A DNA stretch of 64,000 bases from CAZSSH01 sp964609825 (GCA_964609825.1 CAZSSH010000010.1:434001-498000); one strand, 5' to 3'; shown: positions 52,530 to 61,024, numbered from the stretch's first letter. Made by a program: numbers and translations. Notes: generated by a model from the sequence alone, not told the origin.

Positions 52530-53561
52530 TTAATGCAACAGCTCAAACCACTTCTTTTGATCTTCGTCGGTAAGCAAGTCAGGCTGGGCGATGGCCGCGC
52601 TCGACAATGCGTCGCAGTTAAGATCGCAAAGCAACCTAAAATAAGCGATCTGCCAATTGAGCTGCTGCCGGATCAAATTCTCGCGGATTTTTGCATTGTC
52701 AGGCTCGTTGGCTAGCTGACGCTTGAGGCTAAGGTACTGCTGACAGGCTTGATCGAGGTATTGTAAATCAATCTCGACTTCGAGGCAAATTGCCGCCGCG
52801 ATCGTCATATTGGTGTAAAAGTCACCGTTGGAGACGTCTTTGATCACGAGTTTTTTGGGCAGTCGAAGCATCTGCTCGGTGAGCAAAAAGCCGGTTGCCA
52901 TTGAGTTGCGGTAAAATACATGAAAATCGTCGATGAATTTTTGCGGCAGCACAATTTTGCTTTCTTTCCGGTTTTTCATCGCCGCTTGTTGCAGCGAGAT
53001 CGTACTTCGGGTAATCGCAAATGGCTCCAACCGGCAAACAAAGTCAATCGACTCGAGCTCGGTTTGCGAGATGCCGGTCAAAACCTTGAGCTCAAGATAA
53101 TAGTCTTGATCATTGAGCGCCGGGACAAGTTTGCCCGCACTGATTTTGGCAAACAATACTGCGACCTCATAACGGATCAGCTCGGCGGTGCGCCCCTCGT
53201 GATACGTTTGCAGATCATTGTCGGTGCGGATGGTCATCAAATAATTGTAGGCAATCGCGAACTCCAGTAAATTGAGCTCAAGGTTGCGCTCAATCGGAGC
53301 CGGAGCGGGCGGATTGTCAAGATAGCCGGGGAGTTGGAGCAGTGTTTTGTTGCTCACATGCTCCGCCGCCAGGTTTTGCAGCGACTCCAAGGTGCGGATG
53401 GCGGCGGTATTATTCACCGCACTTTTTTGGAGATCGGATAAAGTCAACGATTTGGTTATGGCGGCCGCCGGCGGCTTGGAGCCGACCGGCTCCGTCCGGG
53501 TGCAGCCGCAAAGGCTTAGGAGCGCAATGCTCAAAAAACAGAAAACCGCCTGTTTGGTCAT
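52530..53561 (-). CDS. Helical lipoprotein, possibly a divergent TolC-like protein
   Basis: The start at 53561 (MTKQAVFCFLS) overlaps the upstream stop (TAATG) and gives 343 residues. The signal ends CGC (lipobox-like, residue about 20). The mature part is almost wholly helical: LTLSDLQKSAVNNTAAIRTLE, NLELNLLEFAIAYNYLMT, NFYTNMTIAAAICLEVE-like segments and a final LIRQQLNWQIAYFRLLCDLN. The alternation of long helices with a start LTLSDLQ resembles TolC-family lipoproteins, but the protein is shorter and no beta-barrel strands are evident. It follows secreted paralog 1 in one operon. Function unknown. Confidence 0.55.
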   Translation of the reverse strand: MTKQAVFCFLSIALLSLCGCTRTEPVGSKPPAAAITKSLTLSDLQKSAVNNTAAIRTLESLQNLAAEHVSNKTLLQLPGYLDNPPAPAPIERNLELNLLEFAIAYNYLMTIRTDNDLQTYHEGRTAELIRYEVAVLFAKISAGKLVPALNDQDYYLELKVLTGISQTELESIDFVCRLEPFAITRSTISLQQAAMKNRKESKIVLPQKFIDDFHVFYRNSMATGFLLTEQMLRLPKKLVIKDVSNGDFYTNMTIAAAICLEVEIDLQYLDQACQQYLSLKRQLANEPDNAKIRENLIRQQLNWQIAYFRLLCDLNCDALSSAAIAQPDLLTDEDQKKWFELLH

Positions 53562-55120
53562 TATAAGCCCAATCCCCCCGACCAACTGCCTGCGCCGATG
53601 GTGCCGCCGGTAAAGCCGGAGCCGATATTGGGAGCCCGCGGTGTGACATAGCCGCTCCGGCCCGAGGCGGAACCGTTGCCGGGACTGCCGCCGCCGTGGC
53701 CGCCGCGGCCATCGCCGTTGTTGCTTTGACGATTAGTGTTGTTGTTTCTGCCGTTGGCCGGGTTGCCGCCGTTGCGCGGAGTCACGGCACGGGTTTGGCT
53801 GTCGTCATTGCGAACATAGCTGCTGCCATTTCCCAAACTTGAACGGACCCAGCGGTTGTCGGAGTTGTTGCTGTTGGTCGGGATTGTGCTGGCAACGCGC
53901 CCGATGTTTTCCGTTTGGGTGCGTCTGGCCCAACGGCTGCCGCCGGAAGCATTGTCCTGATTGGCGGTGTTGCGATTGTACGGGCGTAAATCCGTCGGCT
54001 TGACCCAGCGGTTTTCGCCGTTGATGTCTTCAAATTTGGTGTTGCCGTAATTATTGTTGTTGTTGTTGTTATTGTTGGGGCGGCCGGGACGCGGGGTGTC
54101 GCCGGGTTGACCCGGGCGCGGGGTGACGCCGGGGGCGGGACGTTTGACCCATCCAATATTGCCGCGGTCGTCGGTGCGCCGGATCCATTTGCTGTCGGGG
54201 TGTTGGTTGTTCCACCTGTCATCGGCGTCGTTATGTCTGGGCGGGCACGGGCGGGGCGGGCACGGTCTGACATAATCCGGCCACGGGTAGCGGTACCGCG
54301 GATAATAATTGGGATAATAATAACCGCCATTGACATAGACTGTGGTGTATTCGTACGTACTGGTCCCGGTTGAGGTGACCGGGGCCAATTGCTGTTGTTG
54401 CTGTTGTTGCGTCTGGGCTATTGCGGCATCGTTGGCAGAGACATCCGCCGGATCAAGCTTGAGCGTGGTGACGACCGACCGGATCGCATTTTCGGGACTG
54501 ACGCAGTAAACCGGCAGCTGCTGCCGGCTGACCATCATCGTGGGGTAAATGTAACCGGTCCAGTTGCTTCTTGCCGGAGCGCTGAGGTCGAGGATGATGA
54601 TGTTGTCGGGGATGTTATGCATTTCGCTGTTGTCGCCGGTGACATTGACCAGGGCTCCGTCATGATCAAAGGTGACGACATAGCCGGAAATTGCCGATTT
54701 CCCCAGATAAACGGCCTGATACAATTCATTGAGGTCAATCGGCACTTTTTGCCCGCTTTGGCGCTGCTGTACTTGCAAGGCGAGCTTTTTTTGCAGTTGG
54801 ATATCCTGTGCCTTTAATTGATCAAATCTCGTTTGTTGCGCGGCGGCTTGCCTGCGCTCGTTTTCGGTGGCTGCGGCCGGGTTGTAGCCAAAGGCGGCCT
54901 GAAGCTCGGGGGTCAACTCCTTGAGCTTGATGCCGCGCATCACCGGGATATTGTTGCTGTCCAGATAAGTAATATCCACCGTGGTATTATTGACGCTGAC
55001 GATCTGAGCGTTTTTATACGTCTGACCGTAAATTGTCTTGATTTCCATCGGTGGGTAATCTTCGGCGGGTAAACATAAGAAAGTGAAGAACGACGAGACG
55101 GCAACGAATACATTACGCAT
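53561..55120 (-). CDS. Secreted low-complexity protein, tandem paralog 1
   Basis: Unnamed family. The start at 55120 (MRNVFVAVSS) lies 8 bp after AAGGAGGG; a GTG at 55129 is rejected. Signal peptide, then a conserved N-terminal domain of ~230 residues: DYPPMEIKTIYGQTYKNA, VDITYLDSNN, GIKLKELTPELQAAFGYNP, a coiled stretch, QSGQKVPIDLNELY, GALVNVTGDN and PDNIIILDLSAPARSNW. The rest is low complexity: poly-Gln (about 54387-54410), Tyr/Pro-rich PNYYPRYRYPWPDY, a run of nine Asn (about 54044-54079), then Asn/Gly/Ser-rich repeats to the C terminus. 519 residues. Coupled to the lipoprotein gene downstream. Surface or matrix role is only a guess. Confidence 0.75.
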   Translation of the reverse strand: MRNVFVAVSSFFTFLCLPAEDYPPMEIKTIYGQTYKNAQIVSVNNTTVDITYLDSNNIPVMRGIKLKELTPELQAAFGYNPAAATENERRQAAAQQTRFDQLKAQDIQLQKKLALQVQQRQSGQKVPIDLNELYQAVYLGKSAISGYVVTFDHDGALVNVTGDNSEMHNIPDNIIILDLSAPARSNWTGYIYPTMMVSRQQLPVYCVSPENAIRSVVTTLKLDPADVSANDAAIAQTQQQQQQQLAPVTSTGTSTYEYTTVYVNGGYYYPNYYPRYRYPWPDYVRPCPPRPCPPRHNDADDRWNNQHPDSKWIRRTDDRGNIGWVKRPAPGVTPRPGQPGDTPRPGRPNNNNNNNNNYGNTKFEDINGENRWVKPTDLRPYNRNTANQDNASGGSRWARRTQTENIGRVASTIPTNSNNSDNRWVRSSLGNGSSYVRNDDSQTRAVTPRNGGNPANGRNNNTNRQSNNGDGRGGHGGGSPGNGSASGRSGYVTPRAPNIGSGFTGGTIGAGSWSGGLGL

Positions 55121-55140
55121 AAATCGCACCCTCCTTGGTC

Positions 55141-55198
55141 GCCGGCAGAGAACGCTACGGAGTATGTTTTGCTCCGTCCCAACGACACCTGTCCCGGC
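55141..55198 (-). promoter_or_regulatory. Structured 5' leader of secreted paralog 1
   Basis: In the ~95-nt leader, stem ACGGAG/CTCCGT (55157-55177) sits within an outer GCCGG/CCGGC stem (55141-55198). It ends 15 bp before the RBS. No known riboswitch consensus was matched. Confidence 0.35.
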
Positions 55199-55218
55199 TA
55201 CATTTTTTCAGGGTTGTA

Positions 55219-55248
55219 ATAACATAATGCATTTTTGCGTAAAATCAA
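55219..55248 (-). promoter_or_regulatory. Promoter of secreted paralog 1
   Basis: On the minus strand TTGATT (55248-55243), 18-bp spacer, TGTTAT (55224-55219). The sequence from -35 to beyond -10 is nearly the same as that at 57911-57940 (TTACG.CAAAA..GCATTATGTTATT). Confidence 0.6.
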
Positions 55249-55303
55249 TTTAAAAACTTAAAATTTAGTGTAAAAATACTTTTTTGACAGGAAGCGGGCA
55301 ACA

Positions 55304-55343
55304 TCAAAAAAACGAAGCACCCGGCGGCGCATTGCTGCCGGGT
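55304..55343 (-). terminator. Intrinsic terminator of the paralog 3-2 transcript
   Basis: On the minus strand ACCCGGC (55343-55337) pairs with GCCGGGT (55325-55319), followed after GCTTCG by seven T. It lies 20 bp past the stop at 55364. Confidence 0.75.
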
Positions 55344-55363
55344 ACAAAAACATGGTGCGCCGG

Positions 55364-56647
55364 TCAACGGCGGCCGCCGCCCCAGCCGTTGCCTCTGCCG
55401 CCGCCGGGGATGCCGGTGCCTGCCGGGACATAATTGCCGGTGCCGGGGATAATAACATTGGTGCCGGCGCCGGGGATGGCGACATTGACGCGGTCGCCGC
55501 TCTGACTGTTGCCGCCGCCGGAGTTTGTCGGAGTGACACTCGGAAGAACGGTCGGAGTGACGCCGGGAAGTACCGTCGGTGTGACACTGGGTGTGACACT
55601 TGGAGTAACCGTTGGAGTGACGCTGGGCGTAACTGTCGGAGCGACGTTTGGAGTCACGCTCGGGGTGACGCGACTCGGCCAGTTGACAAGCGTGGTATTA
55701 TCGTTTTGGACCGGTCTGTTGGGCCGGTCATCGTCATGATGCGGCGGCCGGGGCGGATAAGGCCGGGGCGGATAAGGCCGGGGCGGATAAGGCCGGGGCG
55801 GACAGGGACGGATGATGGGATAGACGTAATTGGGATAATAGTAGCCGCCGCCGGTTTGGATGTAAATACCGCTGAAGCCGGTGGTGGACGTCGTCGTGGT
55901 ATTGCTTACAGTGGTGGTGTCGGTGGCCGGTGCCGGGGCGGCGTTGGCCTGATTGTCGCTGCCGGGATTGCCGTCATCGTTAAGCCTGAGGGTGGCTACT
56001 ACCGAGTCGACGGCATTCTCCGGGGCGACGCAATAAACCGGCAGCCGTCGGCTGCTGATTAGCATCGTTGGATAAATGTAGCCAGTCCAAGTGCTTCTTG
56101 CCGGGGCATCAAGGTCGAGGATGACAATGTTGTCCGGTATGGTTTGCTCGTCGCTGTCGTTGCCGGTGATATTGACCAATGCGCCCTCGTCACCGTAGGA
56201 GATGACAAAACCGGAAACCGCCGCTTTTCCCTGATAAATTACCTTGTAAAGCTCGTTGACGTCAATTGGCACATTTTGTCCGCTCTGGCGCTGCTGAATT
56301 TGCAGACTAACCTTTTTTTGCAGCTCACTCTCCTGATGCTTGAGCTGAAAAAACTTGCTTTGCCGCAATTCGGCCTGCTTGCGCTCGTTTTCTGCGGCGG
56401 CGGCGGGATCGTAGCCGAACCTGGTCTGAAGCTCGGGAGTCAGCTCCTTGAGCTTGATGCCGCGCATCATGGGCATATTATAATTATCCTGATAGCTGAT
56501 GTCCACAGTGGAGGCGTTGACATTGACGACGGTGGCGTTCTTAAAGGTTTGGCCGTATATGGTGGTGATGTCCATCGGCGGGTAATCTTCGGCCAATGCC
56601 GTCAATGCGCCAAGAAGGACAAACATTAATAAGGTGATATTTTTCAT
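55364..56647 (-). CDS. Secreted low-complexity protein, tandem paralog 2
   Basis: Unnamed family. The ATG at 56647 (MKNITLLMF) follows GAGGG at ~9 bp; an ATG at 56656 lies directly on that site. Signal peptide, then the same ~230-residue domain as paralog 1: DYPPMDITTIYGQTFKNATV, GIKLKELTPELQTRFGYDP, QRQSGQNVPIDVNELYKV, GALVNITGND, LDAPARSTWTGYIYP. The tail has a PPRPY repeat (DNA repeat 55746-55805) and a long TPSVTPTV repeat (about 55525-55675), ending in Gly/Arg/Trp. About 427 residues. The gap to paralog 3 is 62 bp with no promoter, so 3 and 2 share a transcript that stops at the 55304 terminator. Confidence 0.78.
   Translation of the reverse strand: MKNITLLMFVLLGALTALAEDYPPMDITTIYGQTFKNATVVNVNASTVDISYQDNYNMPMMRGIKLKELTPELQTRFGYDPAAAAENERKQAELRQSKFFQLKHQESELQKKVSLQIQQRQSGQNVPIDVNELYKVIYQGKAAVSGFVISYGDEGALVNITGNDSDEQTIPDNIVILDLDAPARSTWTGYIYPTMLISSRRLPVYCVAPENAVDSVVATLRLNDDGNPGSDNQANAAPAPATDTTTVSNTTTTSTTGFSGIYIQTGGGYYYPNYVYPIIRPCPPRPYPPRPYPPRPYPPRPPHHDDDRPNRPVQNDNTTLVNWPSRVTPSVTPNVAPTVTPSVTPTVTPSVTPSVTPTVLPGVTPTVLPSVTPTNSGGGNSQSGDRVNVAIPGAGTNVIIPGTGNYVPAGTGIPGGGRGNGWGGGRR
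55525..55675 (-). repeat. Coding repeat of T-P-x-V units in paralog 2
   Basis: About a dozen imperfect units of 12 bp encode TPSV, TPTV, APTV and LPGV. The run sits in frame and is not interrupted. Confidence 0.8.
55746..55805 (-). repeat. Four tandem copies of a 15-bp repeat in paralog 2
   Basis: GGCCGGGGCGGATAA (plus strand) occurs three times exactly from 55746 and a fourth time with a change at the end (GACAG). On the coding strand it gives RPYPP units. Confidence 0.9.
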
Positions 56648-56708
56648 AAACTTCATCCCTCTCTCGTCATGGTATTTCAATTTTTGCGTTGTTTGATATC
56701 ATCTTTGG

Positions 56709-57845
56709 TTAACGGCGGAAATGTCCGCCGCCACCGCCACCGCCACCGCCGCTGCCCCAGCCGCGCCCCGAGAATTCGCTGCGCGGGGCCGTAAAGTTGC
56801 CGCCCGGGTTTGTGTTGGGATGAAATTCGCCTCCGCGATTTTCGTTATTGAAATTGTTGCGGTTGGACCAATTGTTGTTATTGTTGTTGTACAACGGGTG
56901 CGGCGGGTAGGGATACGGGTGCGGCCATGGCCGGATGTAAGGCTGGATGGCCGCCGGATAAACGAATCCGCCGCCGCCGTAATATCCGCCGCCGTTGATG
57001 TAAACGTTGTTGACAGCGGGGATGGCGGTATTGGTATTGGGGTCGATTACAGTGCTGTTGGTGTTGGCAGTATTGGCGACCGTACTTGCGCTGACGGCGG
57101 AATTATCCGTGACGGCGGTCGTTGAGGTCGTTGCGGCGGCCGGGTCGGATGCAGCAGTCGCGGCGGCGGTGCTGTTGTTGTCTAGCTTGAGGGTGGAGAT
57201 CACGGAGTTGATCGCATTGACGGGGTGGGCGCAATAGATGTTGAGCTGCTGGCTGCTGACCATCATGGTCGGATAGATGTAGCCCGCCCAGTTGCTTTGA
57301 GCCGGGGCGTCAAGGTCGAGAATGATGATGTTGTCGGGGATCACCGCGCCGCCGCTGCTGCCGGTGATATTGACCAAGGCACCGGCGGGACCGTAGGAGA
57401 TGACGAAGCCAGCCGCCATGGTTTTGCCCTCATATACGGCATTGTAAAGGTCATCCAGGTCGATCGGCACATTTTGTCCGCCCTGACGCTGCAAGATTTG
57501 TAAGCCCAATTGCTTGATGAGCTCATTTTCCTGATTTTTGAGCTGAGCGAACTCGTTTTGGCGCCACAATGTCTGCTTGCGCTCACTTTCGGCGGCGGCG
57601 GCGGGATCAAAATTAAATCTGGCCTGAAGATCGGTTGACAGATTTTTGAGCTTGAGGCAGCGTATGACCGGCATATTGTTGCTGTCAAGACAGGAAATAT
57701 CCACGGTCGAGGCATTGACATTGAGGACGGTGGCGTTGGCATAAATCGTGCCGTCGGCGGTGGTAATGTCCATGGGCGGATTGTCGTCAGCCGCGGCGCT
57801 CCACCCGGCAAAGAGGACAAACATTATTAATGCGGTATTTCTCAT
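56709..57845 (-). CDS. Secreted low-complexity protein, tandem paralog 3
   Basis: Unnamed family. The ATG at 57845 (MRNTALIMF) is preferred over 57851 because it keeps the same M-R/K-N start as its paralogs and sits 10 bp after GGGAGG. Signal peptide, then the shared domain: MDITTADGTIYANATVLN, SNNMPVIRCLKLKNLSTDLQ, FDPAAAAESERKQ, GGQNVPIDLDDLYNAVY, GALVNITGS, LDAPAQSNWAGYIYP. Two residues that are Gly-Ile in the paralogs read Cys-Leu here. The tail is Ala/Thr/Ser rich, then Tyr/Gly/Pro, Asn-rich and finally poly-Gly ending HFRR. About 378 residues. First gene of the transcript from the 57911-57940 promoter. Confidence 0.78.
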   Translation of the reverse strand: MRNTALIMFVLFAGWSAAADDNPPMDITTADGTIYANATVLNVNASTVDISCLDSNNMPVIRCLKLKNLSTDLQARFNFDPAAAAESERKQTLWRQNEFAQLKNQENELIKQLGLQILQRQGGQNVPIDLDDLYNAVYEGKTMAAGFVISYGPAGALVNITGSSGGAVIPDNIIILDLDAPAQSNWAGYIYPTMMVSSQQLNIYCAHPVNAINSVISTLKLDNNSTAAATAASDPAAATTSTTAVTDNSAVSASTVANTANTNSTVIDPNTNTAIPAVNNVYINGGGYYGGGGFVYPAAIQPYIRPWPHPYPYPPHPLYNNNNNNWSNRNNFNNENRGGEFHPNTNPGGNFTAPRSEFSGRGWGSGGGGGGGGGHFRR

Positions 57846-57910
57846 AAGCATATATCCTCCCAGAGGTTATCATTAATACTCCGGCATCGCCGACGTTCGG
57901 TAAACTTACA

Positions 57911-57940
57911 ATAACATAATGCGTTTTGCCGTAAAGTCAA
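57911..57940 (-). promoter_or_regulatory. Promoter of secreted paralog 3
   Basis: On the minus strand TTGACT (57940-57935), 18-bp spacer, TGTTAT (57916-57911). Nearly identical to the promoter of paralog 1. Confidence 0.6.
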
Positions 57941-58011
57941 CACGAAAAAAGCCGGAAATGCTCCTAAAAAAGTATTTTCTTAAAAAATAATGCAATATTA
58001 ATAAAAATTTA

Positions 58012-58039
58012 TTGTAAATGCCGAAAAACGAATTATATT
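58012..58039 (+). promoter_or_regulatory. Candidate promoter of the glycogen locus
   Basis: TTGTAA (58012-58017), 16-bp spacer, TATATT (58034-58039). A small hairpin, GAGT-GCTGT-ACTC, lies in the leader, then GGAAAGGG before the ATG at 58095. Confidence 0.5.
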
Positions 58040-58094
58040 ATCTTTTATAGTTACTCTGAGTGCTGTACTCCGGATTTAGGAAAGGGAAATTATC

Positions 58095-58400
58095 ATGGTT
58101 AAAAAAGTTGAATCTAAAAGTTCGCGAGTTTCTCGGCGCAGGGTTGAATTTGTGATCGAAGACGCTCCCGGTAAAACCGTCGGAGTCGCCGGCTCGTTCA
58201 ACGATTGGAATCCTGAGTCAAAAATCCTCTCAGACAAAAATTCAGACGGCGTTTATCGCGGCTTTCTGATGTTGCTCCCTGGGGTCTACGAGTATAAATT
58301 CGTGGTTAACGGCGATTGGCGGCTTGATGAGCGCAATCCCAACTTTGCTCCCAACGACCTCGGGACGCTCAACAGTGTGATCACTGTCGAGGATAAATAA
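58095..58400 (+). CDS. Stand-alone CBM48-type glycogen-binding protein
   Basis: A 101-residue protein consisting of a basic N terminus (SSRVSRRRVEFVI) and one E-set/CBM48 domain. The signature GVAGSFNDWNPES is followed by GVYRGFLMLLPGVYEYKFVVNG, with the tryptophan and lysine/asparagine residues that bind maltooligosaccharides in AMPK-beta-like modules (given in parts: FLMLLPGVYEYKF and VVNGDW). It has no catalytic domain. It precedes the alpha-glucan phosphorylase gene, separated by a terminator, so it may tether glycogen enzymes or bind stored glycogen. Role inferred from domain and place. Confidence 0.85.
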   Translation: MVKKVESKSSRVSRRRVEFVIEDAPGKTVGVAGSFNDWNPESKILSDKNSDGVYRGFLMLLPGVYEYKFVVNGDWRLDERNPNFAPNDLGTLNSVITVEDK

Positions 58401-58413
58401 AATTAAGTTTGTC

Positions 58414-58441
58414 ACGCCGGTGTTACTGCCGGCGTTTTTTG
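58414..58441 (+). terminator. Intrinsic terminator after the CBM48 gene
   Basis: ACGCCGG (58414-58420) pairs with CCGGCGT (58429-58435), then TTTTTT. It may attenuate rather than fully separate the CBM48 gene from glgP 72 bp later. Confidence 0.8.
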
Positions 58442-58472
58442 TTTAAACACAAAATATTCAGGATACTTTTAT

Positions 58473-60995
58473 ATGGATTTACAGCTTTATAACGTCGCTC
58501 CCCGCATTCCAGAGAGCATCAAGTTTCTCGAAAAATTGGCAAACAACATCTGGTGGTGCTGGCATCCGGCATCGGTCGAGCTGTTTGTCCGTATCGACCC
58601 GAAATTGTGGCGCGAATTGTCCGGCAACGCCAAGCAGTTTTTGCGTCTGGTTCCCCAGTCGCGCTTGGAGGAGCTCTCCCATGACAGCACTTACACCCGT
58701 CAGCTCAAGGCGCTGCAAACCGAGTTTGAGCGCCAAGTCCCCGAGCAGGAGGATGTCTCCAAGCGCAAGATCGCTTATTTTTCACTCGAGTTCGGTATCC
58801 ATGAGAGCGTTCGGATTTTTTCGGGCGGGCTCGGAGTTTTGGCCGGCGACCATTTAAAGGCGGCGAGCGACATGCATTTGCCGCTGGTTGCCGTCGGCTT
58901 GCTTTACCGTCAGGGGTATTTCCGGCAGGTGCTTGACCGCCACGGCTGGCAGATGGAACGCTACCCGGTTGAGGAAATTCACAACATGCCGCTGGTCCGC
59001 GGCCGCGACCTCATGGGCAAAGAAGTTACGATCTCCATCAAGCTTTTGGACCGTGAGCTTTTTGCTGCGGTCTGGGTCTTGTGGACCGGCAATGTGCCTT
59101 TGCTGCTGTTGGATGCCGAGATTCCGGAAAACCCGCCCGAGCTGCGGGAAATCACCTGGCGTCTTTACGGCGGTGACAAGCGCATGCGTCTGCATCAGGA
59201 GCTTTTGCTCGGCGTTGGCGGCTACAAGGCGCTGGTGGCGATGGGGTATGAGCCCAATGTTTGTCATATGAATGAAGGGCATGCGGCATTTTTATCGTTG
59301 CAGCGCATTGCCCATTTGGTCCAGCAGGGGTACGATCCCAATGTGGCCCTTGAAGTCGTCTGGCGTACCAATGTTTTCACTACTCACACCCCGGTCCCGG
59401 CCGGCAATGAGGTCTTTGACATCAACTTTATCCGTCCTTATCTCGAAAAAATTGCCGCCGAGGCGCACCTTGACGTCAACCGTGTCATCCGCTGGGGGAT
59501 TCCGATTTCGCAGCGTGAAAAGGCCACCGAGATGTCGATGACCGTGCTGGGCTTGCGTCTGGCCAATTACAGCAACGGCGTGAGCGAGCTTCACGGTGAA
59601 GTTGCACGCGAAATGTGGAAAGAGCTGTGGCCGCAGCGCTCGGTCGCCGAAATTCCGATCGGTCACATCACCAACGGGGTGCATATCAGTTCCTGGACTT
59701 CCACCCGCATCAGCGCTTTGTTTGAGCGTTATCTGACGCCCAAGTGGCCGCACAATCCGCCTATGGCCCAGCTCGAAGAGGGGTTGGACTTGATTCCCGA
59801 CGAGGAGCTGTGGACGGCGCACGAGCTGTGCCGCCAATCCCTGATCCGCAAAGCGCGCCGGATCAGCCAAAACAGCAGCATCAGCTCGATGCAAAATGCC
59901 AACAGTCTCGATCCCAATATTTTGACCATCGGTTTTGCCCGGCGGTTTGCCACTTACAAGCGCGGCACTTTGCTCTTGCGCGATCCCAAGCGTTTGATTG
60001 CGCTGCTCAAAAACAAAGAGAAACCGGTGCAATTCATTTTTGCCGGCAAAGCTCACCCCGCTGATGACGGCGGCAAGCGGTTGATTCAGGATTTGATCCA
60101 GTTTGCCCAGCGCGAAAATGTGCAGGACCGCCTGATCTTTTTGGAAAACTATGACATCGGCATGGCCCGTTCACTCGTCCAGGGCGTCGACGTTTGGCTC
60201 AACACTCCGCGCCGCCCGCAGGAAGCCAGCGGTACCTCGGGGATGAAAGCGGCGATCAACGGCGTCTTAAATTGCAGTATTTTAGATGGTTGGTGGGCTG
60301 AGGCTTACAACCCCAACGTCGGTTGGGCAATTGAGGGCAATGACAACTACACCGAGGATGAGGACCGCGACAACTTTGAGTCCCAGGCACTCTTTAACTT
60401 GCTGGAAAACGAAATTATCCCGTGCTTTTACGACCGCGGCAACGTGGTGCTGCCCAAACGTTGGATTCGCCGGATGAAGGCGTCGATCGCGATGGGGCTC
60501 GGCAAATTCTCCAGCTGCCGGATGGTCGAGGACTACGACCGGATGTTTTATAAACCCGCGGTTGACGCCTATGCCCGCCTTACCGGCGACCATGCCGCCA
60601 ACGCCAAAAAACTCTTTACCGAAAAAACCAAGCTGGTGGAGAATTTTGAGGGCGGCAAACTCTTTATCGAGCGGCCGCGGATTGACGGATCGCTGGATAA
60701 CATCCATGTCGGAGACAAGTTCAAGGTTTCGACCAAAGTATTTTTGGGCGGGCTTACCCCCAAGGATATCGAGGTGGAGGTCTATTGCGGCGAAGTCGAT
60801 GCTCATAACCAGCTCAAAAACAGTTATTCGGTCAAAATGGAGATGCTGGAGGATCTGGGGGGCGGCAATTACCGCTACAGCGCCGATGTGATGTGCTGTA
60901 CCGCCGGACGTTTCGGATTGACGGTGCGGATCAAAGCCGCCGGTGCCGAGTGGGACAACAGCGTGCCCGGATTTATGTGCTGGCCCAAAAATTAA
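58473..60995 (+). CDS. Alpha-glucan (glycogen) phosphorylase, GT35 short-form family with DUF3417 N terminus
   Basis: Releases glucose 1-phosphate from glycogen or maltodextrin with PLP. The N terminus carries NIWWCWHP, typical of DUF3417. The catalytic domain includes YFSLEFGIHESVRIFSGGLGVLAGDH and HMNEGHAAF, and the PLP-lysine region is RRPQEASGTSGMKAAINGVLN (here shown in parts: YFSLEFGI, HMNEGHAAF, EASGTSGMKAA). The last ~115 residues are a beta domain ending VPGFMCWPKN, usual in this family. Length 840. A stand-alone CBM48 gene precedes it and glycogen synthase follows 26 bp later. Confidence 0.93.
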   Translation: MDLQLYNVAPRIPESIKFLEKLANNIWWCWHPASVELFVRIDPKLWRELSGNAKQFLRLVPQSRLEELSHDSTYTRQLKALQTEFERQVPEQEDVSKRKIAYFSLEFGIHESVRIFSGGLGVLAGDHLKAASDMHLPLVAVGLLYRQGYFRQVLDRHGWQMERYPVEEIHNMPLVRGRDLMGKEVTISIKLLDRELFAAVWVLWTGNVPLLLLDAEIPENPPELREITWRLYGGDKRMRLHQELLLGVGGYKALVAMGYEPNVCHMNEGHAAFLSLQRIAHLVQQGYDPNVALEVVWRTNVFTTHTPVPAGNEVFDINFIRPYLEKIAAEAHLDVNRVIRWGIPISQREKATEMSMTVLGLRLANYSNGVSELHGEVAREMWKELWPQRSVAEIPIGHITNGVHISSWTSTRISALFERYLTPKWPHNPPMAQLEEGLDLIPDEELWTAHELCRQSLIRKARRISQNSSISSMQNANSLDPNILTIGFARRFATYKRGTLLLRDPKRLIALLKNKEKPVQFIFAGKAHPADDGGKRLIQDLIQFAQRENVQDRLIFLENYDIGMARSLVQGVDVWLNTPRRPQEASGTSGMKAAINGVLNCSILDGWWAEAYNPNVGWAIEGNDNYTEDEDRDNFESQALFNLLENEIIPCFYDRGNVVLPKRWIRRMKASIAMGLGKFSSCRMVEDYDRMFYKPAVDAYARLTGDHAANAKKLFTEKTKLVENFEGGKLFIERPRIDGSLDNIHVGDKFKVSTKVFLGGLTPKDIEVEVYCGEVDAHNQLKNSYSVKMEMLEDLGGGNYRYSADVMCCTAGRFGLTVRIKAAGAEWDNSVPGFMCWPKN

Positions 60996-61024
60996 TGCCC
61001 GCCCCAGCTGCGGAGGAGTGATTG

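Noticed and set aside
55120..55248. c-di-GMP (GEMM) or fluoride riboswitch in the paralog 1 leader
   Set aside because: Core consensus bases of these classes could not be matched.
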